Below, piece by piece: positions 53,854 to 63,400 of a DNA stretch of 64,000 nucleotides. Source of the stretch: Nocardia salmonicida NBRC 13393 (GTDB lineage Bacteria > Actinomycetota > Actinomycetes > Mycobacteriales > Mycobacteriaceae); NCBI RefSeq assembly GCF_001613085.1, contig NZ_BDBR01000002.1:372001-436000 (forward strand), given 5' to 3'. The notes under the pieces are model-generated. The model was not told the DNA's origin and did no database searches. It worked only from the letters and a program-made list of their open reading frames with translations. Position 1 is the stretch's first letter; each line of letters starts with the position of its first letter. The translations under genes were made by a program, and so were the position numbers.

Positions 53854-55044
53854 TCAACAAGACGGAAATCGGACATTCGCAGCCGCCAGTACTTCCGCGA
53901 GGCCTTCCTGCAGGTCCTTGACGAAGTACCCGGGTACCTCGAGCGACGGGAAATGTCCCCCGCTCTCGGGCAAGCTCCATCGGACGATCTGTCGGTACCG
54001 CTCCTGCGCCCATGCGCGTGGAGCCTTCTCGACGTCCCGTGGATACATGGTGATCGCTGACGGCACGTCTACGCGAAGTTCTGGGTCGAGCGCGTTGTGG
54101 CTTTCGTAGTAGATGCGGGCCGCGGAGGCGCCGGTCCGCGTCAGCCAGTACAGGGTGACATCGTCGAGAACGCTGTCGATGGAGATCGTTTCGAACGGGC
54201 TGTCGTCGGTATCGGTCCACTCGGCGAACTTGTCGAGGATCCAGGCGAGCAGCCCGACCGGCGAGTCGACGAGCGAGTAGCCGATGGTCTGTGGTCGGGT
54301 TGCCTGCTGCTTCGCGTACGCCGCGCGGTGGCGCCAGAAGTCGCGGGTTTCCGCTGCCCACTCGCGCTCGACCGCCGTCAGTCCGTCCGTGGTCAACCGG
54401 GGTGGTCCCTCCGCGAACGTGGTGTGGATGCCGAGGACGTGCGCCGGGAACCTGCCCCCGAGAACCGTGGTGATGTTGCCGCCCCAGTCGCCGCCGTGGG
54501 CTAGGAACTGGCGGTAGCCGAGCCTTTCCATGAGTTCCACCCAGGCGGCCGCGATCTTCTCGGTGCCCCATCCGGTGGTGGCGGGCTTGTCGCTGTAGCC
54601 GAAGCCGGGCAGCGACGGGACTACGACGTGGAATGCCGGTGCGTCTGTGTCTTTCGGATCTGCCAGTTCGTCTACGACATCGATGAACCGAACAATGCTG
54701 TCCGGCCAACCGTGCGTCAGGATCAGCGGAGCGGCGTCCGCGCGCGTGGATCGGCGGTGCAGGAAGTGAATTCCCAGGTCATCGATGATCGTGCGGAACT
54801 GGCCGATCCGGTTGAGGCGCTGTTCGAACGATCGCCAGTTGTACTCGGTGCGCCAGTAATTCACGACGTCGACGAGGTCCGCGAGAGGGACTCCCTGCTC
54901 CCATCGCCGAGGGTCGGGCGCCGCGCGGTAGACCGTCTCGGCCTCCGGTAGGCGCGCCGCGGCCAATCGCGCGCGCAGATCGTCGAGGTCAGCGTCTGGT
55001 GCGTGGGCTTCGAATGGGTGCACGTCGCTGGTCGGGCGGGGCAT
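53854..55044 (-). CDS. epoxide hydrolase (EHN-type alpha/beta hydrolase)
   Basis: A 396-aa epoxide hydrolase. The N-terminal EHN domain (residues about 8-110) contains PRRWEQGVPLADLVDVVNYW. Oxyanion HGWPDS and the nucleophile Asp in AHGGDWGGN follow; cap-domain Tyr is in RIYYESH, and the base His in SGGHFPSLEVP. This order is that of juvenile-hormone/microsomal-type epoxide hydrolases, which open epoxides to diols. No signal peptide is present. Divergently transcribed from the CGNR regulator with phased AACCGGCTA repeats between them, suggesting direct control. Confidence 0.92.
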   Translation of the reverse strand: MPRPTSDVHPFEAHAPDADLDDLRARLAAARLPEAETVYRAAPDPRRWEQGVPLADLVDVVNYWRTEYNWRSFEQRLNRIGQFRTIIDDLGIHFLHRRSTRADAAPLILTHGWPDSIVRFIDVVDELADPKDTDAPAFHVVVPSLPGFGYSDKPATTGWGTEKIAAAWVELMERLGYRQFLAHGGDWGGNITTVLGGRFPAHVLGIHTTFAEGPPRLTTDGLTAVEREWAAETRDFWRHRAAYAKQQATRPQTIGYSLVDSPVGLLAWILDKFAEWTDTDDSPFETISIDSVLDDVTLYWLTRTGASAARIYYESHNALDPELRVDVPSAITMYPRDVEKAPRAWAQERYRQIVRWSLPESGGHFPSLEVPGYFVKDLQEGLAEVLAAANVRFPSC

Positions 55045-55065
55045 GAGACCTCCTTGCCGTCGCGA

Positions 55066-55145
55066 AACCGGCTACCGCTTATCGAGAACCGGCTAAGACG
55101 GTTCTAACACGCCGCGATTCCGATGCGCAACCGGCTAAGGTGGTT
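55066..55145. promoter_or_regulatory. three helically phased AACCGGCTA repeats, candidate operators
   Basis: Identical AACCGGCTA copies begin at 55066, 55087 and 55129, spaced 21 and 42 bp, about two and four helical turns. The second lies in the inverted repeat AGAACCG-N7-CGGTTCT (55085-55105), the third in AACC-N9-GGTT (55129-55145) ending two bases before the CGNR start. They fill the 103-bp divergent promoter and probably bind the CGNR regulator. Confidence 0.65.
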
Positions 55146-55147
55146 CC

Positions 55148-55729
55148 ATGCGTGCCGAGTTCCCTGACTTCCGCCTCGGGAGTGTGCTGGCTACCAGCTT
55201 CACGGCGACTTTGACGGAGCGTCACGGCGACGCCGTGGAACGCATTCCCACGCCGCAGCGACTCGTCGACTGGCTCGCGGCGAGCGGCTTAGCCGTCGAC
55301 TCCTGCACCACCGCCCAGCTCGAACTCGCTCGGACACTGCGGGAATCAATTCACGCCGCCGCGACAGCGGCCGCGATCCAGGACACTCCCCCTGTGTCTG
55401 CTGTCCGAATCATCAACGACCGGAGCATTCAAGGGCGGGCGGCGGCGATCCTGACGCCCGAGAGCAACCGCGAATGGCGACTCAGCTCGGCTTCCTGTGT
55501 AGAAGATGCACTCGGCGTCATCGCCGCCGACGCGATCAGCATCATCGCGGGCGAACGAGACGGAAGATTGGCCTTGTGCGCATCGCCGACGTGTCGAGCG
55601 GCCTTCTTCGATACCAGCCAGAGCCGCACCCGCAAATGGTGTGACATGAACACGTGCGGGAATCGTCAGAAGAAGGCGCGCTTCACCGCGAACCAGCGTA
55701 AGACCCCAGATCAGCGGAGCGATCGCTAG
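55148..55729 (+). CDS. CGNR zinc finger / ABATE domain regulator
   Basis: A 193-aa protein. The N-terminal half is the ABATE ligand-binding-like domain (FRLGSVLATSFTATLTERHG, LVDWLAASGLAVDSC). The C-terminal CGNR zinc finger is LCASPTCRAAFFDTSQSRTR followed by KWCDMNTCGNRQKKAR, with four Cys and the CGNR signature. This architecture is that of putative transcription regulators, often next to stress or metabolic enzymes. Start 55148 begins MRAEFPDF. Divergent from the epoxide hydrolase; the phased repeats between them are its expected binding sites. Confidence 0.88.
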   Translation: MRAEFPDFRLGSVLATSFTATLTERHGDAVERIPTPQRLVDWLAASGLAVDSCTTAQLELARTLRESIHAAATAAAIQDTPPVSAVRIINDRSIQGRAAAILTPESNREWRLSSASCVEDALGVIAADAISIIAGERDGRLALCASPTCRAAFFDTSQSRTRKWCDMNTCGNRQKKARFTANQRKTPDQRSDR

Positions 55730-55873
55730 TTCTGTTCCGCTCCCCTGGTTCAGGGACGGTCGACGTCGGCGATGAGCTTGTTGTTCATTCCCCCACCTCA
55801 CTTCGATCCTTCTTCTGACCATCATGGGCGTCAGCGGTCGAGCTCGCCACTGTCAGAAGGGATTTCCGCCCGA

Positions 55874-55930
55874 AGCGGATTTCGGCTCTCGGGCCGCCGC
55901 GGCGGCACTGTCATGTAGCGGATTTCGGCT
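55874..55930. repeat. 14-bp direct repeat around a 14-bp palindrome
   Basis: AGCGGATTTCGGCT occurs at 55874-55887 and 55917-55930 (43 bp apart). Between them is the perfect palindrome GCCGCCGCGGCGGC at 55893-55906, which could act as a terminator. The region separates the convergent CGNR and PucR genes. Confidence 0.5.
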
Positions 55931-55967
55931 GTCGATCAGCTGTGCGGGATGCACAAACCACCGGGAC

Positions 55968-57233
55968 TCAGATTGTCCGAGTCAGGACGTGGCGGTACCA
56001 GCGGCAGATACCGAGGGCGAAGCGCAGCTCGAAGGTGTCGGTGTCGACCGCGATGCCGTAGCGGCCGGTGACCTGCTGGATGCGGTATTGGACGGTGTTG
56101 CGGTGGACGTCGAGGACGCGGGCGGTGCGGGAGTAGCTGGCGCCTTCGGCGAGGAACACCTCGAGGGTGTTCCTCAGTAGCTCCACCTTGGTGCCGTCGC
56201 CGGCGAGGGGGCCGAGGACGCGGTGGACGAGGCCGGCGAGTTCGTCCGGGTCGTCGGTCAGCAACGCGAAGGGCGCGACCGTGTCGTAGTCGACCACGGT
56301 GGGTGCGGTCTCCCCCGCTGAAATGGCCAGCGCCTTCGCCCGTGCCGCACTGCGGGCCGAGCGTCGAAACCCGGGCAGCCCTTCGCCGATCGGGCCGAGA
56401 GCGACTCGTACCGGCAGGCCGGAGGCCTCGACCTGTTCGGTGAGCTCGTGGAGCGCGCACGGCTCCTCGATCGGGAACCAGAGACACATGGCGCGGTCCC
56501 CCGACGCTGCGACCAATTCGGAGCCGCGGGTGCGCATCGCGGCGGACAGCAGCTGTCGTGCCTGCTCGAGCGCGCGCACGGCGTCGGTGCCGGTGGCTGT
56601 CGACCATACTTCGGCCGCGTGGTGTCGCTGGTCGAGTCGGTAGTTCAGCACTTCTTCGGCCGCCGCGACGTCGACATCCTCGTTGTCGAGCAGACGTGCG
56701 ATCCACTGCTGCCGTGCGGCTTGGCGACTGCTGAGCCAGCGATCGCGTTCCGCCTCGTAGATTCGCCCCATCGACGAATTGAGCCGATCCAGGTAGGTCC
56801 CCGCGAACTCGAGGACCTCCGCGATCCGGGCGGGTTGGTCGGGGCCGGGAACGGCGAGGATCAGCCCGATCGCAGCGTCCAGGATGCGGTACTGCCCCAG
56901 CCCGTAGGCGCGCAGCAGGATCGTCAGCGGTACACCTCGCCGGGCCAGGCGTTGGGCGTAGGCGGCCGCGCCCGCAGGCGGGCTGACAGTGGACGGATCG
57001 ATACCGTTCGCCAGGACGTGCTGCACGGCGGCGATGTTCTCCGCGATGCTGGCGGCTCGCATCTCGGCCAGGTCGGCGGCCACGTCGTTGAGCGGAATCA
57101 TCTGCTCGGTGACGCGGATGAGGTCTTCGGTGATGGCCTCGACACGCGGGCCGAGGGCCTGTCCCACCCATATCAGGGATCCGTATGCCGCCACGGGCGC
57201 TTCCATTCGTTGAACAAAAAACATCGACGACAT
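55968..57233 (-). CDS. PucR/CdaR family transcriptional regulator
   Basis: A 421-aa regulator. The N-terminal part (1-170) is a helical sensor-like domain; a GGDEF-like non-catalytic domain follows (about 175-310), and the C-terminal PucR helix-turn-helix is VFLAEGASYSRTARVLDVHR then NTVQYRIQQV (residues about 370-400). Such proteins often control purine catabolism, antibiotic or nitrogen genes in actinobacteria. ATG 57233 is used; a stretch MSSMFFVQR precedes the domain. Divergent from the NRPS gene across 224 bp; a cluster-associated role is plausible. Confidence 0.88.
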   Translation of the reverse strand: MSSMFFVQRMEAPVAAYGSLIWVGQALGPRVEAITEDLIRVTEQMIPLNDVAADLAEMRAASIAENIAAVQHVLANGIDPSTVSPPAGAAAYAQRLARRGVPLTILLRAYGLGQYRILDAAIGLILAVPGPDQPARIAEVLEFAGTYLDRLNSSMGRIYEAERDRWLSSRQAARQQWIARLLDNEDVDVAAAEEVLNYRLDQRHHAAEVWSTATGTDAVRALEQARQLLSAAMRTRGSELVAASGDRAMCLWFPIEEPCALHELTEQVEASGLPVRVALGPIGEGLPGFRRSARSAARAKALAISAGETAPTVVDYDTVAPFALLTDDPDELAGLVHRVLGPLAGDGTKVELLRNTLEVFLAEGASYSRTARVLDVHRNTVQYRIQQVTGRYGIAVDTDTFELRFALGICRWYRHVLTRTI

Positions 57234-57291
57234 TGTGCCATCCGCACAAATTTCTGATCGATTCGGTCTGGGCGCCGAGAAACAAACCGGT

Positions 57292-57320
57292 CATGTGGTC
57301 GTGACAGCCTTACATGTGGT
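57292..57320. promoter_or_regulatory. 21-bp phased CATGTGGT repeat in PucR/NRPS promoter region
   Basis: CATGTGGT occurs at 57292-57299 and 57313-57320, 21 bp apart, in the 224-bp spacer between the PucR and NRPS start codons. Two-turn spacing suggests two subunits of one regulator, possibly the adjacent PucR protein. Confidence 0.4.
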
Positions 57321-57457
57321 GTCATGGTCGCCGAACGCCCCGATATCGACTCCTTCTTGCTTGTTCGACACTGGTCCGCCCCGGTAGGCCGAATCCGACA
57401 GGGTTCGTGGGTCATCGCAGAGATGTGGGCCGGACAGATGAAGGATGTTGTACCCGA

Positions 57458-60400
57458 ATGCGTGAAGCGCGCACCTCTGGACGTGAAGCTCGCCGTGCGC
57501 CGCGAGGCATTCGAAAGTCGAGTACTCCTCTCTTCTCGCAGCTGCTGACCGCCGCGGTAGACACCGCGGGTGATGCCGTGGCCGTGTCGTACTCCCCCGT
57601 CGACGGTGAACGCCGCGAACTCACCTACACCCAACTCGACGAGTACTCGTCACGACTGGCCAGGGATCTGCTCGAGCGCGGGATCGGCCCCGGCGATGTC
57701 GTCGCGCTCGGTTTCACCCGTTCGATCGAATCGGTGGCGGCGGTGTGGGCGGTGGCCAAGACCGGTGCCGCGTATGTCCCCGTCGACCCGGCGCTGCCCG
57801 CGGAGCGGATCGCCTACCTTCTCGAGGACTCCGGCACGATCTTCGGACTCACCTGCACGGCGTATCGGGACAAGCTCGGCGACTGCGTCGACTGGCTCGA
57901 TCTCGACGCCCCGGCCCACCACGACCGCATCACGGCGCACCCCGCCCACCCGATCTCCTACCTCGATCGCGTCCGCCCGCTGACCGATCAGCACCCGGCC
58001 TATGTCATCTACACCTCGGGCTCGACGGGCCGACCCAAGGGCGTCGTCGTCACCCACACCGGTCTCGGCGCGCTGGTCGCGGCGGCCAGGGAACGCTATT
58101 CGGTCGACGCCGGCGACCGTGTCCTGCACGTGTGCTCACCGAACTTCGACGTCTCCGTGCTCGAGCTGCTGGTGGCGTTCAATTCCGGTGCCACGCTGGT
58201 GATTTCACCTCCGTCGGTCTTCGGTGGTCCCGAGCTCGCCGAGCTGCTGCGCCGTGAGCGGGTGACCCACATGCTGATCACCCCGGCGGCATTGGAATCT
58301 GTCGACGCGCACGACCTCGACGCCCTGCGGGTGGTAGTCGTCGCGGGCGACGCGTTCGGCCCGACCCTCGTCGACCGCTGGGCTGTCGGCCGCGCCTTCT
58401 TCAACGGCTACGGCCCGACCGAGGCCACCATCCTCGCCACCGGCACCACCGAGCTTGCCCCCGAGCAGCCGATCACGATCGGTTCGGCTTTCCCTGGCCT
58501 TGGCGCGACCGTGCTGGACTCGCGTCTGCGCCCGGTCCCCGCGGGCGTGGCGGGTGAGCTGTATCTGTCCGGCCCCGCCCTGGCCCAGAGTTATCAGGGC
58601 AGGCCCGCTCTCACCGCCGAACGCTTCGTCGCCTCACCCTTCTCCGGTTCCCGTATGTACCGAACCGGAGACCTGGTTCGACGTACCGCCGACGGTGATT
58701 TCGAGTATCTCGGCCGCTCCGACTTCCAGGTGAAGATCCGTGGCTTCCGCGTCGAGCTCGGTGAGATCGACGCCGCCCTCACCGCCCATCCCGACATCGA
58801 GTACGCGGTCACCCTCGGTGTGAAGGCCGACTCGGGCGCCACGGTGTTGGTGTCGTATGTGCTGCCCCGGCAAGGTATTTCGATCGACACCGAGGAAGTG
58901 GCCCGTTTCGTCGGCACGTCGCTGCCCGGTCACATGGTGCCGACCGTCCTGATGATCCTCGATGAGATCCCGCTGACCCCCAACGGCAAACTCGACCGAA
59001 ATGCGCTGCCCACACCGGTTTTCGGTGCGGTCGGTTCACGCGCGCCCGAAGGTCCGGTCGAGACCGCCATCGCCGAGCTGTTCACCCAGATCCTCGGCCT
59101 GGAGCAGATCGGTGCCGAGGATTCGTTCTTCGCCGCCGGTGGTGACAGCATTCTGTCGATCCAGCTCGTGTCGCGAGCACGCAATGCCGGCATCTCGTTC
59201 ACTCCGCAGGCGGTGTTCGAGCACCGGACCGTCGCCGGGTTGGCGCGGGTGGCGGTGCTGGGTGCCGAATCCGCGCCCACCTTGGCCGAACTCCCCGGTG
59301 GTGGCGTGGGCGAGATGCCGTTGACGCCGGTGCTGGCCGCCGCGCTGGCCGGGGGACGTGTGTTCGGCCGGTTCACCCAGCAGATGGTCCTTGCCCTGCC
59401 TGCCGGGATCGATCGAAATGCCCTGGTGGACACGCTCACGGCGGTGATCGATCACCACGACATGCTGCGGGCGGGTCTGCGTCAGGTCGACGGGAAGTGG
59501 GAGCTGCACGCGCTGCCGCCGGGCGCGGTGGATGTGAACGAGCTACTCATTCGCGTCGATGTCCCGGCAGGCACCGACGAGCTCGACGCAATCGCCGACA
59601 CCGCGATGGATTCCGTGCTCGCGTCGCTGGATCCGCAGGCGTACCGGATGATCGGCTTCGCTTGGCTGGCTCGTGAGGACAGCCCGGACGGGCTGGTCGT
59701 CGCGGCGAACCACGCGGTGATCGACGGTGTGTCGTGGCGAATCCTGTTGTCGGACTTGGTCGCCGCGTGGGCCCAGTCCGGTCAACGGGTCGTCTTGCCT
59801 CCGGTCGGCACATCGTTTCGCCGCTGGGCGCACGGCCTGACCGACGTGGCGGCAAGCAAGCGCGAGGAACTCGACCACTGGCAGCAGACGATGTCGGTGT
59901 CCGACCCGCTGCTGGGCGATCGTCCGCTCGGGCCTGTCGATACCGCGTCGACGGTGCGGACCATCAGCGTCGAGGTGCCCACCGACATCACCCAGGCGGT
60001 CCTGACCGACCTACCGACCATGTACCGCGCGGGCGCCGAGGACGGCTTGCTCGCCGCCTTGGCCATGGCCGTACGCACGTGGCGGGCCCGACGTGGCGTC
60101 GACGCGCCTTCCACACGAGTCCGTCTGGAAGGCCACGGCCGCGAGCAATCCGCGGTCGACGGTGCCGATCTGACGCGCACGGTCGGCTGGTTCACCAGCA
60201 TGTATCCGGTCGCGCTGGATCTGAGCGCGGTCGACAACGACGCCGCGTGGCACGGTGGCGATGCCACGGCCGCCGTGGTCAAGGCGATCAAGGAACAGCT
60301 TCGCGCGGTACCGCACAAGGGCATCGGTTTCGGGATGCTCCGTCACCTGGACCCGGAATCGGTGGCCCACCTCGAGGGCTCCCTGGGCCAGGTCGGCTTC

Positions 60401-63400
60401 AACTACCTGGGACGTCTTTCCGCGGGCGATGTCGCCGCAACCGGCCACAGCTGGCTACCCACCGCCGACTGGGGCGAGCCCGTCGCCGAACAAGACTCCG
60501 AGCTGCCCGCGGCCGCCGTTATCGACATCAACGCCCTCGCCACCGGTACAGACACCGGCTTGCAACTGCGCGCGTCGTTCTCCTACGCCTCCGAGATCAT
60601 CGATGAGGCGTCGGTGCGAGAACTGGCCGACTGCTGGACCGCGGCGTTGTCGATCCTCGCCGAACACCTGCGCGATCCGGCAGCGGGTGGCCTGTCCCCC
60701 GCCGACGTGCCGCTGGTCCAGGTCACCCAGGCAGAACTCGATACCTGGCATCGCGAACGTCCGCAGCTGACCGATGTGCTGCCGTTGGCGCCTTTGCAGC
60801 TCGGTTTGATGTTCCTCGCGCAGGTGTCTCCGGCCGACCCGTATCTGGTCCAGCTGGCTGTGGAGTTGGCGGGCGAGGTCGACACCGACCGTCTGCGCCG
60901 AGCGGCCCAAGCGGTCCTCGACCGTCACGCGATTCTGCGCACAGCCTTCGGCTCGTCGGCGGCGGGTACGCCGGTCGGTTTCGTCGCCGAAGGTGTCACG
61001 GTGCCGTGGCAGATCGTCGACACCGACCGTGCCGAGGCCGAGGAGTTCTTGGCCGCCGAAGCGCGGATCGGGTTCGACCTCTCCGCGGCGCCGCTGCTGC
61101 GGTTCACGCTGTATCGGCGCGCCGACGGCATGCATTTGGTGTTGACCGCGCATCACCTGCTGGTCGACGGCTGGTCGATGCCGTTGCTGATGCAGGAACT
61201 GCTCCTCTGCTATGCCACCGACGGCGCGCCCACCGTGCTCCCGCGCGTGCGTCCTTACCGTGACTACCTCGCGTGGCTCGCAGACCAGGATCGGTCCGCC
61301 GCGTTGCGGAATTGGCGCGAGGCGCTGTCCGGACACCGGCCGAGCCTGCTCACCACAGCGATCTCCGCGCCGACCGCGCCGACCGAGGGGCACGGGATGT
61401 GCACCGTCGAGCTGTCACCGGCCGAGGCAGAGGAATTGGCGGTCTGTGCCGCAGCCAACGACGTCACGGTCAACACCCTGTTCCAGGCAGCGTGGGGTGT
61501 GGTGCTGGCCGGTGCGGTCGGCCGCGACGATGTCGTGTTCGGCGCGGTGGTCTCGGGCCGCCCGCCGCAGTTGGACGGTGTCGACGGCATGGTCGGACTC
61601 TTCGCGAACACCATCCCCGTTCGAGTCGACATCGACCCCGACCAGCCACTGCGAAACATGTTGTCGCAGCTGCAGTCCGCACAAATCGCCCTACTCGACG
61701 GACATCACCTCGGCCTCGCCGAGATCCAGCGCGCCGCAGGCACGGGCGAGCTGTTCGACACACTGATGGCCTACGAGTCCTACCCCGTCGACACCGAGGG
61801 AATGCGGCGCGCGCACAGCTCCATCGACGGCCTCGAGATCGTCGATGTGACAGCGGCCAACGCGACCCACTACCCGGTGGCGGTCGGTGTCGAGGTCGGT
61901 GACGGAATCCGCGTCGGTGTGCAGTACCGCCTGGACGTGATCGACAGCGGCATCGCCGAAGCTCTCGCGCACCGCTTGCGTGCCACCCTCGACGCTTTCG
62001 TCCGAACGCCGGAACACACCACCGCCGAACTCCTGGACACCCTGGATCGACTCGACGACCCGATCGCGGAGTCGACCTACTGGCGTTCGGTCCTCACCGA
62101 CCTCCCGCAGGACCTGAACCTCCCCACCGACCGCGCCCGGCCGGCAACGTCCGTCGTGGCAGACGCGCGCGTCTGCTTCGAGATCCCCGCCGATCTCCAT
62201 CGGCGCATGCGAGACTTCGCCGAGTCCCGCGACACGACGGTGTTCAGCCTCGTGCACACGGTCTTCGCGGTGCTCCTCGCCCGACTGTCCGGCACCGAGG
62301 ACATCGCGATCGACACCCTCCACCTGCTGTTACGACTACCGGTGCGCGGCAACACCGTTGTCGACGAACTACTGGCCGAGGCGACCACGGTGGCCCGGCG
62401 GGCATTCACGCGAAACAGGCCGCCGCTGGACCACAAACCTGACGAGCAGCCTCTCGTACGGGTGATGCTGGTATCGGACGAATCCCCGGAGGTGGACACG
62501 GTCGCGCGGGATCTCGTGCTGTCCCTGAACTCTGCGCACCACCCGGCCGCTGACGAAGACCCCATCACCGCCGAATTCCTCTACGCCAGCGCTCTCTTCG
62601 ACCAGTCGACAGTCGCGGTTCTCGCGCAACGACTGATCCTCCTGCTGGCAGCGGCGATCGAGCACCCCCATACCCCCGTCGGTGACCTCACGCTGCTCGC
62701 CGCGGAGGAGCACGCGGCGCTGACCGCGCGGGACGCCGATCCCGAAACCGCCACCGGGCTGTTCCCCGACCTGGTCTCGCGCGGATCGACCCACGGTCCA
62801 GATCGGGTCGCCGTCCGGTACCGGGACCGCTCGATCACCTACGGCGAGCTGGCCGAGCAGACCGCACGACTGGCCCGTGCGCTGATCGCCCATGATGTCG
62901 GCCCCGAAGTCGCTGTCGCCGTTGCCCTTCCACGCTCTTTCGAGATGGTCGCCGCCGCACTCGCCGTCGCTAGGGCAGGTGGCGCCTATGTACCGATGGA
63001 CCCCCGCAATCCCGCCCAGCGGCTCCGACACCTGGTCGAAGACTCGGGTGCGAAGCTCGGCATCACCGCCGCCGCGCACCTCGAGGACCTGCCCGACGAC
63101 CTGACCTGGCTGACGCTCGACGAACTCGACCGAGCCGGCGCCACGCATCCGACGACGCCGATCACCGACGCCGACCGACTCGCACCGCTGCGTGTCGACC
63201 ACCCCGCGTACATCATCTACACCTCCGGTTCCACGGGTCTGCCCAAGGGCGTCACCGTGACCCACGCCGGGCTGGCTCCCTTGGTCGATGAAGCCGTCCG
63301 CCGCTACCACCTCGAGTCCGACCACCGCTTCCTGCACATCTGCGCCCCCTGGTTCGACCCTTCCGTCCTGGAATGGCTGTGCGCCTTCGCCACGGGAGCG

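Noticed and set aside
57324..57548. Short plus-strand frame of 74 codons before the NRPS, considered as an MbtH-like helper
   Set aside because: It lacks the MbtH signature (NxExQxSLWP and Trp-Pro pattern) and overlaps the NRPS start in another frame.
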